Shown here piece by piece: positions 24,124 to 26,073 of a DNA stretch of 26,073 bases (its first letter is position 1; each line of letters starts with the position of its first letter). The notes beneath the pieces were generated by a model. The model made no database searches. It was not told the DNA's origin and saw nothing but the letters and a program-made list of their open reading frames with translations. The position numbers and the translations under genes were made by a program. Location: contig CABUAT010000028.1 of the NCBI GenBank assembly GCA_902489665.1, positions 1 to 26,073 of the forward strand, given 5' to 3'. This DNA comes from an uncultured Collinsella sp. Its GTDB lineage: Bacteria; Actinomycetota; Coriobacteriia; Coriobacteriales; Coriobacteriaceae.

Positions 24124-24273
24124 CCAAACCTACCAAAAAGGACAGGTTTATTTTGGCACGCTTCGGTCGGTGTCAGGAAGTGTTAGGGACAAGGCGGCGA
24201 CAGGACTCGAGAGCGAAAAGAAGTGTCGGGTTTGGTGCGCCCGCTTCTGCCCGTCCCGTGCGCGGGCGATACT
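24124..24273 (+). promoter_or_regulatory. Candidate structured element upstream of the EIIA gene
   Basis: GTGTCAGGAAGTGTTAG (24170-24186), GCGAAAAGAAGTGTCGG (24213-24229) and GATACT (24268-24273) match the blocks upstream of the 6-phospho-beta-glucosidase at nearly the same spacing. CCAAACCTACCAAAAAGG (24124-24141) resembles the left arm of the 6180-6226 hairpin, which precedes that copy at a similar distance. AGTGTCG pairs with CGATACT through one G-U. A strong promoter for the EIIA gene lies further downstream, so this copy may be a separate small RNA or DNA-level control region rather than its leader. Confidence 0.45.
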
Positions 24274-24291
24274 CGGCTTATCGACCAGCGA

Positions 24292-24359
24292 TGCAAAGGA
24301 GATGCTCGTCCCACGAGCGCTACCGGGAAGGGCTCGCGATTCGAGTCCCCACCTTAGCA
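24292..24359 (+). other. Possible three-way-junction structure before the EIIA promoter
   Basis: TGCAAAGGAG (24292-24301) can pair with CACCTTAGCA (24350-24359) except at two A-A positions. Inside are hairpins GCTCGT/ACGAGC with a CCC loop (24304-24318) and GGGCTCG/CGAGTCC with a 5-nt loop (24330-24348). It overlaps the predicted -35. The fold is tRNA-like at a glance but lacks a proper T-loop and acceptor stem. Confidence 0.35.
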
Positions 24360-24382
24360 TTTGAACCATTTGGCACTATAAT
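24354..24382 (+). promoter_or_regulatory. Probable promoter of the EIIA gene
   Basis: A perfect TATAAT (24377-24382) lies 17 bp from TTAGCA (24354-24359). The resulting leader would be about 40 nt. Confidence 0.65.
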
Positions 24383-24431
24383 TACCGTAGGCATGCGCAC
24401 AACGTTGCGCTTAATCAAGAGGAGAAAACGT

Positions 24432-24968
24432 ATGGGTCTGTTTGACATGTTCAAGAAGAAGGCTGAGCCCGCGGCTGCCGCTGCCCCGGCCTCCATCTCT
24501 GCTTCTGCCGGCGCCGACGTGCTGTGCTCGCCCGTCAAGGGCAAGGTCATCAAGATGGCCGACGTGCCCGATCCCGTCTTTGGTGGCGAGGTTCTGGGCA
24601 AGGGCTGTGCCGTGTGGCCCGAGGATGATCTGGTCTACGCTCCCTGCGACGGTAAGGTGACCGTCACCATGGGTCACGCCGTGGGTCTGCAGTCCGATAG
24701 CGGCATCGAGGTTCTGGTGCACGTTGGTGTCGATACCGTCAACATGAACGGTGACGGCTTCGAGGGCTTCGTCAAGGCCGACGACGTCGTGAAGGCCGGC
24801 CAGCCCATCCTCAAGATCGACCGCGCCAAGATCGCTGCCGCCGGTTACAAGGACTGCGTCGTCGTGGCCGTGTCCAACACCGCCGAGTTCGCCGACGTCG
24901 AGCTCGCCGTCGAGGCTGACTCCGCTGTCGCCGCCGGCGATGTCATCGTCAAGGTCGTCCGCAAGTAA
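24432..24968 (+). CDS. PTS glucose-type EIIA component
   Basis: 178 residues, a stand-alone EIIA of the glucose family. An N-terminal amphipathic stretch (MGLFDMFKKK) and an Ala-rich linker precede the domain. VYAPCDGKVTVTMGHAVGL holds the first active-site His82. VLVHVGVDTVNMNGDGF holds His97, the residue phosphorylated by HPr. It passes phosphate to a glucose- or beta-glucoside-type EIIB and can act as a regulator of other transporters. AGAGGAG lies 7 nt before the ATG; the frame extends upstream across the promoter, which is not credible as coding. No EIIBC, HPr or EI gene is in the window, so it must work with partners encoded elsewhere. The symbol crr would apply by analogy only. Confidence 0.93.
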   Translation: MGLFDMFKKKAEPAAAAAPASISASAGADVLCSPVKGKVIKMADVPDPVFGGEVLGKGCAVWPEDDLVYAPCDGKVTVTMGHAVGLQSDSGIEVLVHVGVDTVNMNGDGFEGFVKADDVVKAGQPILKIDRAKIAAAGYKDCVVVAVSNTAEFADVELAVEADSAVAAGDVIVKVVRK

Positions 24969-24994
24969 ACTGCGGCATCCAAAGGATGTGCAAG

Positions 24995-25023
24995 GGTGGT
25001 CGGGTTTTCCGGCCACCTTTTTT
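24995..25023 (+). terminator. Rho-independent terminator of the EIIA gene
   Basis: GGTGGTCGG (24995-25003) pairs with CCGGCCACC (25009-25017) with one G-U, and is followed directly by T6. A small GCATCC/GGATGT hairpin lies just upstream. Confidence 0.9.
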
Positions 25024-25109
25024 ATTGCACCGCGGGAAAGCGTTTTATTGCACGTTGGGCGGGCTTGCAAACCGTTCGGACGCTAAAACGAACCGACCGT
25101 GCCTTCGCG

Positions 25110-25139
25110 TTGCCGAGGGTGTTCATAATCGGATAGTAT
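25110..25139 (+). promoter_or_regulatory. Probable promoter of the small lipoprotein gene
   Basis: TTGCCG (25110-25115), an 18-bp spacer and TAGTAT (25134-25139) lie 65 nt before the start codon. Confidence 0.5.
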
Positions 25140-25204
25140 GGGCTTACTTATTACAACGTGCGCCGCGTCTGGGAAGCGCAGTGCCGCTCATTGGGAGGAA
25201 CAAC

Positions 25205-25762
25205 ATGAAAAAGAAGCTGCTGCTTGCGCCCCTCATGGCCGTCTTGGTTGCATGTGTGGTCGTGCTTTCCGGCTGTGGAGGTCCTTCGGTTGAGGAGCTC
25301 ATCACCGAGGATCTTACGACGCAGTTTGACGAGGTCAAGAACGGTGGCGACGACTTCCTCTCTGGTCTGGAGGAGGCTTCGGGCGACGAGTTCGAGCAGC
25401 TGGGTATCGATCCCAAGGAGTATGCCAAGACCTATCTCGAGGGCTTTGACTACAAGATCGGCGACGTGACGGTCGACGAGGACAAGGGCGTCGCGACCGC
25501 CGAGGTCTCTATCACCTGCAAGTCTATGAACAAGATCGTCGAGGACTTCTCCACCCAGTATCAGGAGAAGGTCGCTGCGCTTGACACGGTTCCTTCCGAT
25601 GACGAGCTGTACAAGATGGCCGGTCAGGTTATGGTCGATGTGACCAAGGCCACCGAGCCCAGGAAGACCACGGTTATCTTCAAGTACACCTGCAACGACG
25701 ACGGTGAGTGGTCTGCCGACGACTCCGTCAACTCCGAGATGATGGATGCAATGCTGAGCTAG
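25205..25762 (+). CDS. Small predicted lipoprotein
   Basis: 185 residues. A signal sequence (MKKKLLLAPL and a hydrophobic core) ends in the lipobox LSGC with Cys24, predicting an outer-face lipid anchor. The mature part is acidic. It has a helical opening (VEELITEDLTTQFDEVKNG), a GIDPKEYAKTYLEGFDYKIGDV segment and a beta stretch, VATAEVSITCKSMNKIVEDF. This resembles uncharacterised Gram-positive lipoproteins with a cystatin- or NTF2-like fold, perhaps DUF5105-like; I cannot confirm the family. GGGAGG precedes the ATG by 7 nt. It is monocistronic, with its own promoter and a hairpin immediately after the stop. Function unknown. Confidence 0.85.
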   Translation: MKKKLLLAPLMAVLVACVVVLSGCGGPSVEELITEDLTTQFDEVKNGGDDFLSGLEEASGDEFEQLGIDPKEYAKTYLEGFDYKIGDVTVDEDKGVATAEVSITCKSMNKIVEDFSTQYQEKVAALDTVPSDDELYKMAGQVMVDVTKATEPRKTTVIFKYTCNDDGEWSADDSVNSEMMDAMLS

Positions 25763-25765
25763 TTC

Positions 25766-25934
25766 GTTGCGGCGTTTTACCAAACGCCGCAACTGCTCGA
25801 CGCTGCAAGCCCGCCAGAGCGGCAATCTGCCTTTCAACTTCGGCGGCATGACCAAAAGGTCAATGCCGCCTCGTTTCAAGGCACCTTGCTCGCTCTGGCG
25901 GGCTTTCGCTGTCGTTGCCAAAACAATGGCGTTC
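25766..25934 (+). repeat. Multi-hairpin repeat element, copy 2 (after the lipoprotein gene)
   Basis: A 12-bp hairpin (GTTGCGGCGTTT, loop TACC) at 25766-25793 is followed by CTCGACGCTGC. An outer 15-bp perfect stem AAGCCCGCCAGAGCG/CGCTCTGGCGGGCTT (25807-25821, 25891-25905) encloses a GGCA/TGCC mini-dyad and the inner stem GGCGGCATGACC with 25858-25870. It ends in GTTGCCAAAACAATGGCGTT. It starts 4 nt after the lipoprotein stop and probably terminates that gene. The stems differ from copy 1 in sequence but stay paired. Confidence 0.75.
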
Positions 25935-26073
25935 CCTTGGTTGGCTTAAAGTGGCACTTTTACCTGCGACGTTGCCATCGCTGAAGTAGTCATTGGGAAG
26001 GCGGCAGCTGGGGACGTTCCTTTTAATATGAGCAGGACATTGTCAAGAGGCAAAATCGGGCCTGGCCCCAACG
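25935..26073. repeat. Right edge: short palindrome and another GGGGACGTTCC repeat
   Basis: AAAGTG-G-CACTTT lies at 25949-25961. TAGTCATTGGG (25987-25997) matches the left arm and loop start at 22555-22565. GCAGCTGGGGACGTTCCTT (26004-26022) matches the repeat read on the minus strand near 297-314. No stem closes this copy, so it looks degraded or rearranged. No gene is seen. Confidence 0.5.

Noticed and set aside
24292..24362. tRNA gene
   Set aside because: An anticodon-like hairpin and GATTCGAGTCC suggested one, but the T-arm does not fold with a 7-nt loop and no matching acceptor stem exists.
24153..24431. N-terminal extension of EIIA
   Set aside because: The upstream frame spans a consensus promoter and reads as Arg-rich non-protein sequence; the ATG at 24432 has a good ribosome site.
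22328..26073. CRISPR array from repeated palindromes
   Set aside because: Copies are few, unequal in length and far apart; there are no regular spacers and no cas genes.

Overview
The window is a G+C-rich bacterial chromosome segment, most likely from a gut Coriobacteriia of the Collinsella type. This is inferred from codon use, luxS, the local gene set, and a LuxR regulator with a large membrane domain of the kind common in that class. I see no rRNA, tRNA, CRISPR array or insertion sequence.

Layout: an OatA-like membrane acyltransferase (minus strand); then on the plus strand a ribokinase and nucleoside hydrolase pair, luxS, a DUF4867 gene and a GH1 6-phospho-beta-glucosidase. Next is a tightly overlapping plus-strand signalling operon: a 7TM sensor with a degenerate kinase core, a NarL-type histidine kinase and a response regulator. 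It converges on a minus-strand envelope module of a DUF4428 zinc-ribbon protein, a YdjG-like zinc-ribbon membrane protein, a YdjI-like SPFH protein and a lipoprotein. A membrane LuxR-type regulator follows, converging on mgtA (minus). mgtA is divergent from pyrE. After pyrE come a fic gene on an A+T-richer island, a PTS EIIA(Glc) gene and a small lipoprotein.

The most unusual content is non-coding. (1) The mgtA leader, about 270 nt, carries a 23-codon ORF with a consensus Shine-Dalgarno. Part of that ORF is complementary, over 17 nt, to the segment directly before a T6 run ahead of mgtA. (2) A multi-hairpin element of 170-220 bp occurs twice, after pyrE and after the last lipoprotein gene, with compensatory changes in its stems. 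(3) The regions upstream of the 6-phospho-beta-glucosidase and EIIA genes share conserved blocks at nearly fixed spacing, including a 51-nt segment closed by complementary ends. (4) fic is bracketed by two directly oriented copies of a palindrome, and its promoter lies within a nested dyad. (5) A small repeat family with a GGGGACGT core occurs at least four times.

The genes suggest a saccharolytic anaerobe: nucleoside and ribose salvage, phospho-beta-glucoside cleavage and PTS control, AI-2 and methyl-cycle recycling, with envelope-stress and magnesium functions. All functions are inferred from sequence motifs; no database search was possible.
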